A DNA stretch of 64,000 nt, taken from Candidatus Nitrospira kreftii. GTDB lineage: Bacteria; Nitrospirota; Nitrospiria; Nitrospirales; Nitrospiraceae. The notes beneath the pieces are model-generated. The model searched no databases. It was not told the DNA's origin and saw nothing but the letters and a program-made list of their open reading frames with translations. Made by a program: the position numbers and the translations under genes. Where the stretch lies: positions 3,394,501-3,458,500 of the forward strand of contig CP047423.1 of assembly GCA_014058405.1 (NCBI GenBank), read 5' to 3'. Shown here in pieces: positions 11,601-19,802 of this stretch (position 1 is its first letter; each line of letters starts with the position of its first letter).

Positions 11601-12112
11601 CGATCCCAGTGCACGACATGGCGGATGTGAGGCACTTGAAACTTTGCCGGATCAGCACCGAGGCGTTTCACCTCAAACCATCCGAGCAATGAGGCTACGT
11701 CAAAGAGCTCTGGAGCGGAGATCGCCACGGACTGGATCAGATAGAGATCCATAAGCCGGGTCAGAAATTCTTCCTTGATTTGAGCCCGGTCCAGGTATTC
11801 TTGCGGTGCTTGAATGTTTATGACCTTGAGCTCACCAAGCACATCAAGCACGGCATCGGCGAGCTGGGCCAACGTGTTGACCTGGTCTTCGGTTGGTACG
11901 TCAGGATTACTTGCGAGCTCCGACCACTGGGTGAGGTGGGTGCCGACACGTTCCATGTCAAGTGCCGCGAGACCGATATCATCCGCACCCGGTGGCAGAT
12001 CCCAGCCGAGCTTGGCCAGCAACAAACGTGGACCATTTGTGGCTTTCGTGATCGATCCGGCCAAGGTGAGTGCGGAAGCGATTCCTGCCAGTAATGTCTT
12101 TTCGGCGCTCAC
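8600..12112 (-). CDS. DUF6603-like giant beta-rich protein (about 1170 aa)
   Basis: I choose the GTG at 12112, which overlaps the upstream stop as GTGA; an in-frame upstream start at 12148 would add 12 residues inside the preceding gene. The first 230 residues look helical, and about residues 230-900 are a long run of alternating hydrophobic/polar strands rich in Gly and Val (for example FGFALTGIGGLLALNRTF near residue 580). I recall this pattern, with the following AGLKNHTLDSVMFP block, from proteins assigned to DUF6603; that assignment is from memory and not checked. No signal peptide is seen. The repetitive amphipathic strand pattern would suit a long beta groove or solenoid, but that is inference. 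It sits directly after a phospholipase-D-fold gene in the same operon. Confidence 0.82.
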   Translation of the reverse strand: MSAEKTLLAGIASALTLAGSITKATNGPRLLLAKLGWDLPPGADDIGLAALDMERVGTHLTQWSELASNPDVPTEDQVNTLAQLADAVLDVLGELKVINIQAPQEYLDRAQIKEEFLTRLMDLYLIQSVAISAPELFDVASLLGWFEVKRLGADPAKFQVPHIRHVVHWDRVPKLFTDPTDLFRETYGWGTPAFDPDTLVIRVGAVLQHIAAEVRHRKLPGIPLTRMHGGPLTEHPPQLQLLLPLLGSAGLLSGETGISVFGLPPTTSGGADGGLGLAPYAEGTAAIRLPLSSIISVGMSAQADLESGIALVFRPNNDPVLHTNLNRAQAATGGAGAEVNFDLTLAMPPTAPPMTLISAGGATVEAKSIAVSVGALVDKSQTDAIVRIEFKGGKVTVKPEDVPFLGAVSDEGLTVDADVDLSWSHRNGVRLGGRAELKVSQTLGRRIGPVTIDALHLVLATQADGISLAVSVGVSVKIGPVVLVVDQLGVGAAITSGPGSLGSADLRIRPVPPNGIGLEINAPGVVGGGFLRFDIEKHEYGGVLQLEIAEKISVKAIGLLSTRLPDGSKGYSLVLMIFVEGFTPIQLGFGFALTGIGGLLALNRTFNEEALRAGLKNHTLDSVMFPKDPIRNAPQIISNLNRVFPPAAGHHLFGPMVKISWGTPALITAEIGVVLELGARLRLLILAQIAAILPRRDHDLVRLQMDAIGMIDFDQGTASLDASLYDSRLLKKFVLTGDMAMRLKWEGSPNFALAIGGLHPAFNPPVNFPKLERITINLSAGDNPRIRCEAYFALTANTVQFGARAELYAAASGFSIQGEIGYDVLIQLDPFFFIAEFHAQLQLKRGSTNLFKVKVEGSLAGPRPLHLKGKATFEILWWDVTIRVDTTLVKGEKPPAPAPIEVLPLLKEALRHPDSWATQLAVGQRPLVTLNARPGEAGLRLHPLGTLQVKENVVPLNMDLSRFGQAIPAGERRFTITDVTVGDEQQVPRPVRDFFAPAQFLELTDDEKLSRPSFEPMDAGVALISDVIVFTTDTRDWLEVEAIEFETWILDKGTNVSESDDEEDGQGQKLFYRLSPLLLSRQSRFGAAANSELRRTGKARYRTGTVKHQMAREGWTIVDRAQLSEQSVTGVADRAPTYSEAVAELSKLRQETPTQASRFKVLRPSELQPV

Positions 12113-14325
12113 TGCTTGATGTCCTCGATGAGGGGCCTTCGGTCCCACTTACCACTTGAGAAATGGAACTTGCGGCTGCCCGTAATCGGACGTATCACTG
12201 CCTCGTTTAGTGGTTTGAGTTTTACACCCAAGGCGGCGAGGTGCTTGCGAGGCGTGTCGAGACAGCCGCCGTCTTCCTTGGGATACTCAAGTATGAAGCC
12301 GGGCAAATCCTCGCGCTTTGCTTGTGTCACGTGTTTGAGCGCGCGCTCAGCTGCTGGTCTCCAAAGCGACGTGAGCCACTGATGTTGTGGTCCAGTTGCC
12401 AACGACGGATCCTCATGATCCGGTATTCCGTTCTTCAGAATTCCCAGATGCTCGGCCCAGAGTCGTCGTCGGGTGAACTGCGCGAACTGGTTAGCTGAAC
12501 CGGGAGCTGTGGGAATGATATTGAGATTGAGTTCGCAGGCAGTTGTTTCGCCAAAAGCCAGTGGGCTAAGCAGCAAGTTGTAATCCAGCGAAAGGCCGTC
12601 CAGGTTTGCCGAACCGATCGTGGCCCACGAATCGTCTACGACAGCTCCCTTCGCGTGAATGTACACCGGTGCGACGAGAGGACGAACGGCATCAAGACGT
12701 TTGTCGTAAGTCCATCGAGTAAAGACGCCGACGCGATCACCTCCCGCTTCCCTGATCTGTTCGATCCGTTTGGCTTGCCGCCTCGGATAGAACATCACGT
12801 CGGGTTTGATCGGCACGACCATGATCACCTGGAGATTGCTGTTGGCTTTCAGAGCGGCTACCAAAGCGTCAGTGACGACTCCGTCAGTGAAGTACTGGTT
12901 TTCCATGTAGATGTAGTGTCTAGCAAGGGCAATCGCCCGCAGATAGCCTTCGAGAATTCCTTTTTCACTCTCGCGATTGAGTTCTTCGAAACGCTTGCCG
13001 CTCATGGTGCGCACGACCTGGAGCTTTGCGATCGCATCTTCACCGGAAGTCTGCGTGTTCGGTTCAAGGTTTTCAGGCAAGGCGGGTAGCTTCTGGTTTT
13101 CTGAGAGATCTTCATTCCAGTAGACACGAAAAGTTTCGTAGAGGTCTCTTGCGGCTGGTCCGACGACAGCCATGCTCAAGTCGTGGACTATATCCGAAGT
13201 GTTTCCACCACGGCGCGGCTCATCGAGCTGGTGCCGCAGCGTATCCCAATACCGTTGAGAGAATGGTGAACCAAGAACGACGGCGCGATCGTTGTCCACG
13301 ATCACCATCTTGCAATGTTGCACTCCATGGTCTGGTGCTTTTTGCTTGAAACCTCGCACGGAGAGTCGTTTTACCGTTTCATTGGCAATGGCCGGGCCCA
13401 AGTACCGATTCAAGTTGTCGACGTCTGTCGTCTCCTCTAGGACTTTTCGGATCTTGATGTACTCAACGAAGAACAGCACTACGCTTGTCAGGAGCACCAG
13501 GGGGAAGAAAGGGAGGCCGACTCCCATCAACGCAGCTATTCCGACTGCACCACCGACGGGAATTCCGGCCGCGAGGGGAGTCAGAACAGCGAGCCAAAAG
13601 AACGCTTCCGGAAAACTGAGGCCCGGTTCGTTCATCAGAATCCTCACGATCGTCTTCTTCTCCAACATTGACTTGAGCAGCAGTCGCTCTGGACGCTCAT
13701 CGCCGATTCTCGGTGAAGGATCTGTTGGCGCACCTGCTTGTGCGGGATCGATCGGAATCAAAGGCGTTGGAGAGAACTTAAAGACAAGGTTCGCTTTCTC
13801 TCTGGGCTCCTTAGTCGCTGGATCTTTCTCTTCGTTCTTTATGTGAAATTCTTCTGGCACGCCGAAGAACAACTGGGTCATGTTGATCGAGTGGTTGGCG
13901 AGTTTGATTTCATCTGCAACTCGGCCAAATGCTTCCTCCCCATCGATGAGAAGCTTGACGGCGTTGCCTTCGCTCACAAACTTTGCAATGCCGGTACCGT
14001 TGGTAACCAGGAGTCCTTCTGCATCAGCCCGAAGAACGGTGATTTGGTTGAGGTCAATATTAGCTTCGGTGAGAAACACCTCCCTATCGGAACTCAATTG
14101 GCGCCCAACAAAGTCAACCACTCGCACGGTAAGCTTGGGCGTAATCGAACCGGCCGCTGTGGCTTCGACCTCGATACTGTCGAGTTGAAAAGTGAACGTA
14201 CCGTCGACGACGTTGGCCTGACTTGCCTTGTCTGACGTGAGTAACCAATTAGCAAACGCGACGACTCTTACGTTGTTCATCGGCCTAGCTTCCTCATCGA
14301 TGACACGACCGCTAACAGTGATCAT
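12109..14325 (-). CDS. Phospholipase D-superfamily protein with N-terminal beta domain and membrane hairpin
   Basis: 738 residues. Residues 1-110 look like a carboxypeptidase-regulatory/Ig-like beta sandwich (ITVSGRVIDEEARPMNNVRV). Two complete HKD motifs are visible: HCKMVIVD followed by GSPF near residue 337, and HAKGAVVD followed by GSANLD near residue 556. Together they make one PLD active site, typical of phosphodiesterases and transphosphatidylases acting on phospholipids or nucleic acid. Between the N-domain and the first HKD, residues about 242-285 form two hydrophobic stretches (FFWLAVLTPLAAG; FFPLVLLTSVVLFFVEYI), probably a membrane hairpin, which favours a lipid substrate. No signal peptide. 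It is the first gene of the giant-protein operon; the Shine-Dalgarno sequence is weak (GGCAGGGCGAC before ATG). Activity is predicted from motifs only. Confidence 0.88.
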   Translation of the reverse strand: MITVSGRVIDEEARPMNNVRVVAFANWLLTSDKASQANVVDGTFTFQLDSIEVEATAAGSITPKLTVRVVDFVGRQLSSDREVFLTEANIDLNQITVLRADAEGLLVTNGTGIAKFVSEGNAVKLLIDGEEAFGRVADEIKLANHSINMTQLFFGVPEEFHIKNEEKDPATKEPREKANLVFKFSPTPLIPIDPAQAGAPTDPSPRIGDERPERLLLKSMLEKKTIVRILMNEPGLSFPEAFFWLAVLTPLAAGIPVGGAVGIAALMGVGLPFFPLVLLTSVVLFFVEYIKIRKVLEETTDVDNLNRYLGPAIANETVKRLSVRGFKQKAPDHGVQHCKMVIVDNDRAVVLGSPFSQRYWDTLRHQLDEPRRGGNTSDIVHDLSMAVVGPAARDLYETFRVYWNEDLSENQKLPALPENLEPNTQTSGEDAIAKLQVVRTMSGKRFEELNRESEKGILEGYLRAIALARHYIYMENQYFTDGVVTDALVAALKANSNLQVIMVVPIKPDVMFYPRRQAKRIEQIREAGGDRVGVFTRWTYDKRLDAVRPLVAPVYIHAKGAVVDDSWATIGSANLDGLSLDYNLLLSPLAFGETTACELNLNIIPTAPGSANQFAQFTRRRLWAEHLGILKNGIPDHEDPSLATGPQHQWLTSLWRPAAERALKHVTQAKREDLPGFILEYPKEDGGCLDTPRKHLAALGVKLKPLNEAVIRPITGSRKFHFSSGKWDRRPLIEDIKQ

Positions 14326-14790
14326 GTCGCCCTGCCTGGCAAGAGGGAGTCAGAAGAATGTCGGCCGGTACGTATCATGCCAATGAATCTCCTAACCCAC
14401 GAGCCTGTGATGATCCGCTGCAACGGATGACTACCTGCTGAATGATAGCTAGACTCATGATAGCCCCAGAGGTGAGGACCGCAGTTGGTAGAGAGACGGG
14501 TGATCTTCGATTTCTGTGTTGAGAGGCACAGCCCAGGGTAGATGACCGCACTGACTGCAATCACTCGTGATCTCAGCGGGTAAGGCCGCTTTATAAACCA
14601 CAGTAGACCCTCCGGATTGCCGGAACTAGCGCGGCTGCGAAAGAAACCCAGCGGCAATGTATGCCTCTACCATTTACGAGTCAAACGCTTTTTTGTATGG
14701 AGGCGTGTGCGCTGTAGAAATACGTGATTTACAAGACTAGAGAGGAGATTGTGCGAGGAAGCGCACACCTATTTGGACAGTCGCCGCGCA
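14326..14790. other. Intergenic region between copA 3' end and the giant-protein operon
   Basis: This 465-base gap must hold the operon promoter for the minus-strand giant genes and the end of the copper ATPase transcript. I see an 8-base direct repeat ATGATAGC at 14442-14449 and 14457-14464 (15-base period), which could be a regulator half-site pair, and a short hairpin TGTGCG/CGCACA at 14750-14755 and 14762-14767 with a 6-base loop near the end of the copper ATPase gene, without a clear T-run. No convincing gene is present. Confidence 0.4.
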
Positions 14791-17526
14791 TTACAAACGT
14801 AAAGTCCGCAACCGAAGCGCGTTCGCAATCACCGACACAGAACTGAACGTCATGGCGGCGCTGGCGAGCATGGGGCTCAAGAGCACCCCGACGAACGGAT
14901 AGAGGATCCCAGCGGCAATGGGAACCCCGAGGATATTGTACACGAAGGCGAAGAAGAGATTTTGTCGAATGTTCCGCATCGTCCCTCGACTCAACCGGCG
15001 CGCCCGCGCAATAGCTCGGAGATCTCCCTTCACCAACGTCACTCCGGCGCTTTCCATTGCCACGTCAGTCCCTGTTCCCATCGCGATTCCTACTTGGGCC
15101 TGCGCCAAGGCCGGCGCATCGTTGATCCCATCTCCCGCCATTGCCACGACATGGCCTTCTGATTGAAAGCGTTTGACAATCGCCGCCTTCTGTTCGGGCA
15201 ACACTTCGGCATGGACATCGTCGATATGAAGCCGCCGCGCCACCGCTTCAGCAGTCGTCTGATTGTCGCCGGTCAGCATCACGATCCGCAGGCCTTCGTT
15301 ATGCAATAGGTCGATCGCCTCCGGCGTGGAGGACTTGACGGGATCGGCGACCCCCAACAACCCTGCCGGCTTGCCGTCGATCGCCGCGAACATCACGGTC
15401 TGGCCCTCAAGTCTCAACGGTTCAGCCTGCGCCGACAAAGTCGTCGTCTCGATGTTCGATTCGTTGAGATACCGCTCAGTCCCCACGGTCACCACACGGC
15501 CCTCAACCATGCCCGTGACCCCTTTCCCTGTGAGCGAACGAAAATCCTGCGCCTTCGCGGGCACGATTCCCTTGTCTCGGGCGCCGGTCACGATCGCCGC
15601 CGCTAAGGGATGCTCGCTGCTTTGTTCCAAGCCGGCTGCTAACGTCAGAAGCTCCGTCTCGTTGAAATCCGGTAACGGAGTGACCGTCATGAGACGAGGC
15701 TTACCCTCCGTCAGCGTGCCGGTCTTGTCCACGACGAGAATATCTACATGTGCCAAGGTCTCCAGCGCTTCCGCGTTTCGGATCAGGACCCCTGCCGTCG
15801 CGCCACGCCCGGTGCCGACCATGATCGACATGGGCGTCGCGAGCCCCAATGCACAAGGACAGGCGATGATCAACACCGCAACCGCATTTAAGAGCGCATA
15901 GGCCATACGCGGTTCGGGACCAAAGAACGCCCAAATCGTGAAGGTGACAACGGCGACCGCAATGACGATCGGCACGAAGTAGGCCGCGACAACATCCGCA
16001 AGCCGTTGAATCGGCGCGCGCGTACGCTGCGCCTCGCTGACCATTCGCACGATTTGCGCCAGCAACGTCTCTCGACCGATTCGCTCCGCCCGCATCACAA
16101 AACTACCGGTTCCGTTGACCGTCGCTCCTAGAACCTTTTGGCCAGACATCTTTTCAACGGGGATCGACTCTCCTGTTACCATCGATTCATCGACGGCACT
16201 TGAACCCTCCAGCACCACCCCATCTACCGGAATCTTTTCGCCGGGTCGCACACGCAACCGATCACCGACTTGCACCTGTTCTAACGGGATATCCTCTTCG
16301 CGAGCATCGTTTCGAACCACACGGGCCGTTTTTGGTGCCAGCCCTAAGAGGGCTTTGAGAGCGCTGCTGGTCCGACTCCTAGCTCGCAACTCCAACACTT
16401 GCCCTAACAACACGAGAGCGATGATGGCCACCGCTGGTTCGAAGTAGACGGCAAGCTCCCCTCCGTGGACGCGGAAGGAGTCGGGGAACATTCCCGGAAC
16501 CAGCGTGGCTGCAACGCTGTAGAGGTACGCCGCGCCGGTCCCAAGTCCGATGAGGGTGAACATGTTCAGATGGCGACTGACGATCGATGCCCAGGCTCGC
16601 TCGAAAAGCGGTCGACCAATCCATAGCACTACCGGCGTGGCCAACAAGAACTGAAACCAGACAAGCGCTCGTCCAGAAACAAGTTGTTGCAACGGCTGGC
16701 CCGGCATCATTTCAGAAATCATCAGTGCGAAGATGGGTGAGCCGAGGACCACGCTCTGCCAAAACCGGCGCGTCATATCCACCAGTTCCGGGTTGACTTC
16801 CTCCACTGTCACCGTGCGTGATTCCAATGCCATTCCGCAAATCGGGCATACACCTGGCGCCGACTGTACGATCTCCGGATGCATGGGACAGGTATATTCG
16901 GTGCGAGTCGGCACCACGGTCACGTCCGCCGGCTCCAGCGCCATCCCGCAGATAGGGCACGCTCCGGGCTTGGTCTCTGACACCTCTGGGTCCATCGGGC
17001 AGACGTACTTGACGGTTGCGCCGGCTGGAACAGAAGCGGGTTTCGGAAGGCGCTGCTCAGGCGGGGTCAGATAATACTCAGGGTCGGCTCGAAACTTGCC
17101 GAGACATCTGGTGGCACAGAAGTAGTACGTCTTGTCGCGGTATTCGTAGGAACCGGCCGCCGTGGCCAGTTGTACCGTCATCCCGCAGACGGGATCGATC
17201 TCACCCTGCCTGACCGGTTCCATCATGTGTATCGGCTTCCGCGGAGCAGGCATCGTGATCAGATTCAGCGGCTTTTTGCTCAGCACCTGTTCCGGATCGG
17301 CACGAAATCGTTCCAGGCAGGACACCGCGCAAAAATAGTATGTCGTGCCTTTGTAGTCATAGCTACCCGCCGCCTTGGCAGGATCGACAGTCATACCGCA
17401 TACAGGGTCGATCTCCGACATCGCGTGAGCGTGCGAAAGAGCGTGGGTGCTTGGGATGTTCTCGCTCATGCGGTCACCTCCTGCGTGCGGCTTCCCGCAA
17501 CAGCCGCTCGATGATCTCTTACTCAT
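14791..17526 (-). CDS. copA: Copper-type P1B ATPase with two YHS and two heavy-metal-binding domains
   Basis: Exports monovalent copper (or silver) from the cytoplasm using ATP. The N-terminus has two YHS domains ([10 protein letters not shown], residues about 39-85; [10 protein letters not shown], about 109-155) and two short heavy-metal-binding domains (YVCPMDPE...CPICGMALE, about 172-200; YTCPMHPE...CPICGMALE, about 208-236), in place of the usual HMA domain. Then come eight membrane helices with the CPC transport motif (IIACPCALG, near residue 558), DKTGTLT, TGDN and GDGINDAP. Two starts have good ribosome sites: 17526 (AAAGGAG, adding a CCGKPH metal-ligand-like leader) and 17469 (AGGAGGT). 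It is downstream of the cysteine-tailed sigma factor and the DsbA-like gene, all on the same strand. Substrate is inferred from the CPC class. Confidence 0.93.
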   Translation of the reverse strand: MSKRSSSGCCGKPHAGGDRMSENIPSTHALSHAHAMSEIDPVCGMTVDPAKAAGSYDYKGTTYYFCAVSCLERFRADPEQVLSKKPLNLITMPAPRKPIHMMEPVRQGEIDPVCGMTVQLATAAGSYEYRDKTYYFCATRCLGKFRADPEYYLTPPEQRLPKPASVPAGATVKYVCPMDPEVSETKPGACPICGMALEPADVTVVPTRTEYTCPMHPEIVQSAPGVCPICGMALESRTVTVEEVNPELVDMTRRFWQSVVLGSPIFALMISEMMPGQPLQQLVSGRALVWFQFLLATPVVLWIGRPLFERAWASIVSRHLNMFTLIGLGTGAAYLYSVAATLVPGMFPDSFRVHGGELAVYFEPAVAIIALVLLGQVLELRARSRTSSALKALLGLAPKTARVVRNDAREEDIPLEQVQVGDRLRVRPGEKIPVDGVVLEGSSAVDESMVTGESIPVEKMSGQKVLGATVNGTGSFVMRAERIGRETLLAQIVRMVSEAQRTRAPIQRLADVVAAYFVPIVIAVAVVTFTIWAFFGPEPRMAYALLNAVAVLIIACPCALGLATPMSIMVGTGRGATAGVLIRNAEALETLAHVDILVVDKTGTLTEGKPRLMTVTPLPDFNETELLTLAAGLEQSSEHPLAAAIVTGARDKGIVPAKAQDFRSLTGKGVTGMVEGRVVTVGTERYLNESNIETTTLSAQAEPLRLEGQTVMFAAIDGKPAGLLGVADPVKSSTPEAIDLLHNEGLRIVMLTGDNQTTAEAVARRLHIDDVHAEVLPEQKAAIVKRFQSEGHVVAMAGDGINDAPALAQAQVGIAMGTGTDVAMESAGVTLVKGDLRAIARARRLSRGTMRNIRQNLFFAFVYNILGVPIAAGILYPFVGVLLSPMLASAAMTFSSVSVIANALRLRTLRL

Positions 17527-17697
17527 GTGTCAGGCTCCTTTCATCTTATCCGGTATGGTCTCTCAATGTCGCGTTCAGAATTAAAGACGAAAAAGGAGGG
17601 CAAATATTACAGCGAGACCGATGGACGGGAAGAACTCATTGAAAATACTCGAGAGATCCGGTGGAAGCGGTGCAAGAGGCGTAAGCGGGTCAGATCG

Positions 17698-18261
17698 CTA
17701 TCCGCAGACGCAATTGAGGCAGCCATGTCTGCTACAGATCCCGCACGCGTCTTCAAGAGAGGCCCGTAACGATTGGCGAGCTCTGTGCAAGCGAACCGTG
17801 AGATTGTTCCGTGATATCTTGAGTTCCTTTGCGACCTGTTCTGGCGATTCGCCATCGAGATCGATGCGTTTGATGAGGTCCGCATAATTTCCACGGAGGC
17901 TCGGAAGGAGATCGTGAAGGCAGGCGCACACGGTAGCCTTTACCTGATCGGATGGCGGCTCCTGATGGTTGCCCGAAATGGTCAATTCCTGCAGTAAGGC
18001 CTGGTTACGACGAACCTCGGCTCCCTGGGAGCGATAATAATCGGCCACCGTGTGACGAAGGATACGGTAGAACCAGGCAATCACACTTTCCTCATTCTGC
18101 AACGAGTGGTAGTGCTCGACCGCGCGGGTGAGGCTCTGTTGAAGGATATCTTCCACGAGAGTCTCTTCGCCTACTCTGCGTCGAATAAACTGCCTGAAGG
18201 CGGACTCATTCTCCAAGAGTCGTTGAATGATCCGCCTCTTTCTTCCCTCATCCACCATCAT
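17698..18261 (-). CDS. ECF-type sigma-70 factor with cysteine-rich C-terminal tail
   Basis: 187 residues with sigma region 2 (ILQQSLTRAVEHYHSL...VIAWFYRILRHTVADYYRSQ, about 39-78) and region 4 (LIKRIDLDGESPEQVAKELK...NNLTVRLHRARQSLR, about 127-165). The final 16 residues read ACGICSRHGCLNCVCG, giving Cys 173, 176, 181, 184, 186 and His 179. A cysteine-rich tail on an ECF factor recalls the CorE (ECF44) class of Myxococcus, where the tail senses copper redox state; the arrangement here is similar in idea, and homology of the tail is not shown. No anti-sigma gene is adjacent. It starts 13 bases after the DsbA-like gene and lies 171 bases upstream of the copper ATPase gene, so copper or thiol control of this operon is a reasonable inference. 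Confidence 0.9.
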   Translation of the reverse strand: MMVDEGRKRRIIQRLLENESAFRQFIRRRVGEETLVEDILQQSLTRAVEHYHSLQNEESVIAWFYRILRHTVADYYRSQGAEVRRNQALLQELTISGNHQEPPSDQVKATVCACLHDLLPSLRGNYADLIKRIDLDGESPEQVAKELKISRNNLTVRLHRARQSLRASLEDACGICSRHGCLNCVCG

Positions 18262-18274
18262 GATTCGTCACTCA

Positions 18275-18931
18275 TCACTTCTTTGCGTCCGCCTCAAGGA
18301 TGCTCCGGACAATGGTCACCACATTCTCCGGCGTCATGTTCACCCCATCAACCTTAATATTCCCATCCAGCAGAAGCGACGGGGTCGAGGACACCTTGAT
18401 GCGTTCACCCCATCGACGCCCCTCTTCGAACAATTTGGCCGGCTTACCGCTTTCCAGCCCGGCCTCGAATGCGTTCACATCCAAGCCCACCTCTTTGATC
18501 AAGAGTGAACGAATCGAACGATCCAGCACCCCATCAAGCTTCTCTTTGTGGATCGTGCGAAAGAGCACGGCTTTCATCTGATCTCCCTTGCCCATCAACT
18601 TCGCCTGCTCATACATATCGAAGGGAGTGGGAAGCTTCCCAGGAATGACAGGAAATCCGACCATGGTGATCTCGACCTTATTCCCGAATTCTTTCAGCAG
18701 CAGAGGCACTCCCGTCTCCTCGAAGTGATGGCAATGCGGGCAGTAGAAGTCGGCGAACTCGATCACTTTCACTTTGCCAGGCTGATGGGCGGAAGGCTCG
18801 TCCTTGAGTATTTCGAACTTGCCCTTGAGTTCCGGCTTAGCTGCCTGTGCGCTGAACGGCGCACAGAACAGCCCGATCACTCCCACCACCAGAAGCGCGC
18901 CCTCCCATATCGACGTCATTCGACCACCCAT
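18275..18931 (-). CDS. Exported DsbA-family thiol oxidoreductase
   Basis: 218 residues with a signal peptide (hydrophobic 11-27, cleavage near AQA-AK) and a thioredoxin-fold active site FYCPHCHHFEE near residues 68-77; CPHC is the DsbA dipeptide class. A cis-proline candidate follows in STPSLLLDG. The protein probably oxidises or handles thiols in the periplasm. The start has an AAAGGAG ribosome site 7 bases upstream. It is first in the dsbA-like/sigma/copA unit, so a role in supplying or protecting cysteines of copper proteins is plausible but inferred. A minus-strand TATAAT lies about 43 bases upstream. Confidence 0.9.
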   Translation of the reverse strand: MGGRMTSIWEGALLVVGVIGLFCAPFSAQAAKPELKGKFEILKDEPSAHQPGKVKVIEFADFYCPHCHHFEETGVPLLLKEFGNKVEITMVGFPVIPGKLPTPFDMYEQAKLMGKGDQMKAVLFRTIHKEKLDGVLDRSIRSLLIKEVGLDVNAFEAGLESGKPAKLFEEGRRWGERIKVSSTPSLLLDGNIKVDGVNMTPENVVTIVRSILEADAKK

Positions 18932-18973
18932 CTCTAGACTCCTTTCACAGATAAATACCTACCGCCTACCCCC

Positions 18974-18979
18974 ATTATA
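18974..18979 (-). promoter_or_regulatory. Probable -10 box for the dsbA-like/sigma/copA unit
   Basis: The minus strand reads TATAAT here, placing transcription start near 18967 and giving a 36-base leader before the dsbA-like ATG. A good -35 hexamer is not visible (GCGCAA at 17-base spacing). The upstream part overlaps the plus-strand slp promoter. Confidence 0.45.
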
Positions 18980-19007
18980 ACGGATGAAGCCCCTGCTTGC
19001 GCTTTGT

Positions 19008-19013
19008 TATAAT
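19008..19013 (+). promoter_or_regulatory. Probable -10 box of slp; transcript may be leaderless
   Basis: TATAAT ends 6 bases before the ATG at 19020, which puts the expected transcription start at or beside the A of the start codon. No Shine-Dalgarno sequence lies before that ATG. The two facts agree with a leaderless mRNA. If instead the upstream ATG at 18984 is used, this box is not the promoter. Confidence 0.4.
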
Positions 19014-19019
19014 TACGCG

Positions 19020-19562
19020 ATGGAAAAGCTTTTGGCTACTTCTCTCATTTCAGGATTAATTCTTCTGTCCGGCTGTGCAATGACGGATGATCGAGCCGAT
19101 GGCCTTCCGTCCGGCACACCTCAAATCAGCTATGCGGAAGTTAAGGCAACTCCTGAATCCTACAGCGGGCAACTAGTGACATTCGGCGGGAAAGTATTGG
19201 AGGCGCGGCGGCTCAGGGAGGGAACCAGAATTATAATCTTACAACTGCCTCTGACATCTTCTCTCCAACCAACGATGGACCTCAGCAGGTCGGAAGGCCG
19301 ATTCGTGGCTCTGCAGAAAGACTTTCTCGACCCAGCGACAGTCCCGCCCGGCACGTTCCTCGCCGTGACGGGAGCACTGGCCGGTACTGTCGTCATGCCG
19401 CTGGATGAAACAGAGTACACCTACCCGCTCGTACACATCTCCAATCTTCGCGCGTGGACTGAGGAAGAAGAAGTACCTCGCATCCGCCGCCCCATCGGTC
19501 CCAGTCCCTATTGGGGCCCTTACTGGTCGCCGTACTGGAGCCCGTGGCCGTATTATTGGTGA
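19020..19562 (+). CDS. slp: Slp-family outer-membrane lipoprotein
   Basis: About 180 residues from the ATG at 19020 (an in-frame ATG at 18984 would add 12). The N-terminus MEKLLATSLISGLILLSGC is a lipoprotein signal with lipobox LLSGC. The body has the Slp layout: SEGRFVA, FLDPATVPPG, VTGALAG and a YPLVHI strand near the C-terminus. Slp proteins are starvation- or stress-induced outer-membrane lipoproteins of unclear biochemical role. The tail is unusual: PYWGPYWSPYWSPWPYYW, rich in Trp, Tyr and Pro. It is the only plus-strand gene in the island and is divergent from the dsbA-like gene with overlapping promoters. Confidence 0.85.
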   Translation: MEKLLATSLISGLILLSGCAMTDDRADGLPSGTPQISYAEVKATPESYSGQLVTFGGKVLEARRLREGTRIIILQLPLTSSLQPTMDLSRSEGRFVALQKDFLDPATVPPGTFLAVTGALAGTVVMPLDETEYTYPLVHISNLRAWTEEEEVPRIRRPIGPSPYWGPYWSPYWSPWPYYW

Positions 19563-19641
19563 CCCTCAGGGATAAGCTTTCACACCTATGTCGGTTGGTA
19601 CTACATCACACTTCATTGATGAGCAGGGTATCGATGGAGAT

Positions 19642-19725
19642 AAAGTGCGGGGCGAAAGGAGGAGGCAGGCAACCTTCACCCCGCGCTTGGTCCGAGCCGG
19701 AGGGTCGCCTAACTCGGACAATACA
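19642..19725 (-). repeat. Tandem two-hairpin element E1
   Basis: Stem 1 pairs GCGGGG (19647-19652) with CCCCGC (19679-19684), with GGCAACC in the loop. Stem 2 pairs GTCCGAG (19690-19696) with CTCGGAC (19713-19719). On the minus strand it lies about 80 bases after small protein A and is followed by ACTTTATC, so it may act as a 3' structure or weak terminator. It closely resembles element E2 in sequence and layout. Confidence 0.6.
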
Positions 19726-19802
19726 CAACGATACTCGTTCTGGGTCACTACGTGTCAGCTGGTTATGTGCTCGCAGGCACGACTGAACCGGTCTGGTCTT
19801 GC

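Noticed and set aside
14322-14657. A 111-residue minus-strand frame upstream of the PLD gene
   Set aside because: Low-complexity composition, no ribosome site and no family features; more likely promoter region.
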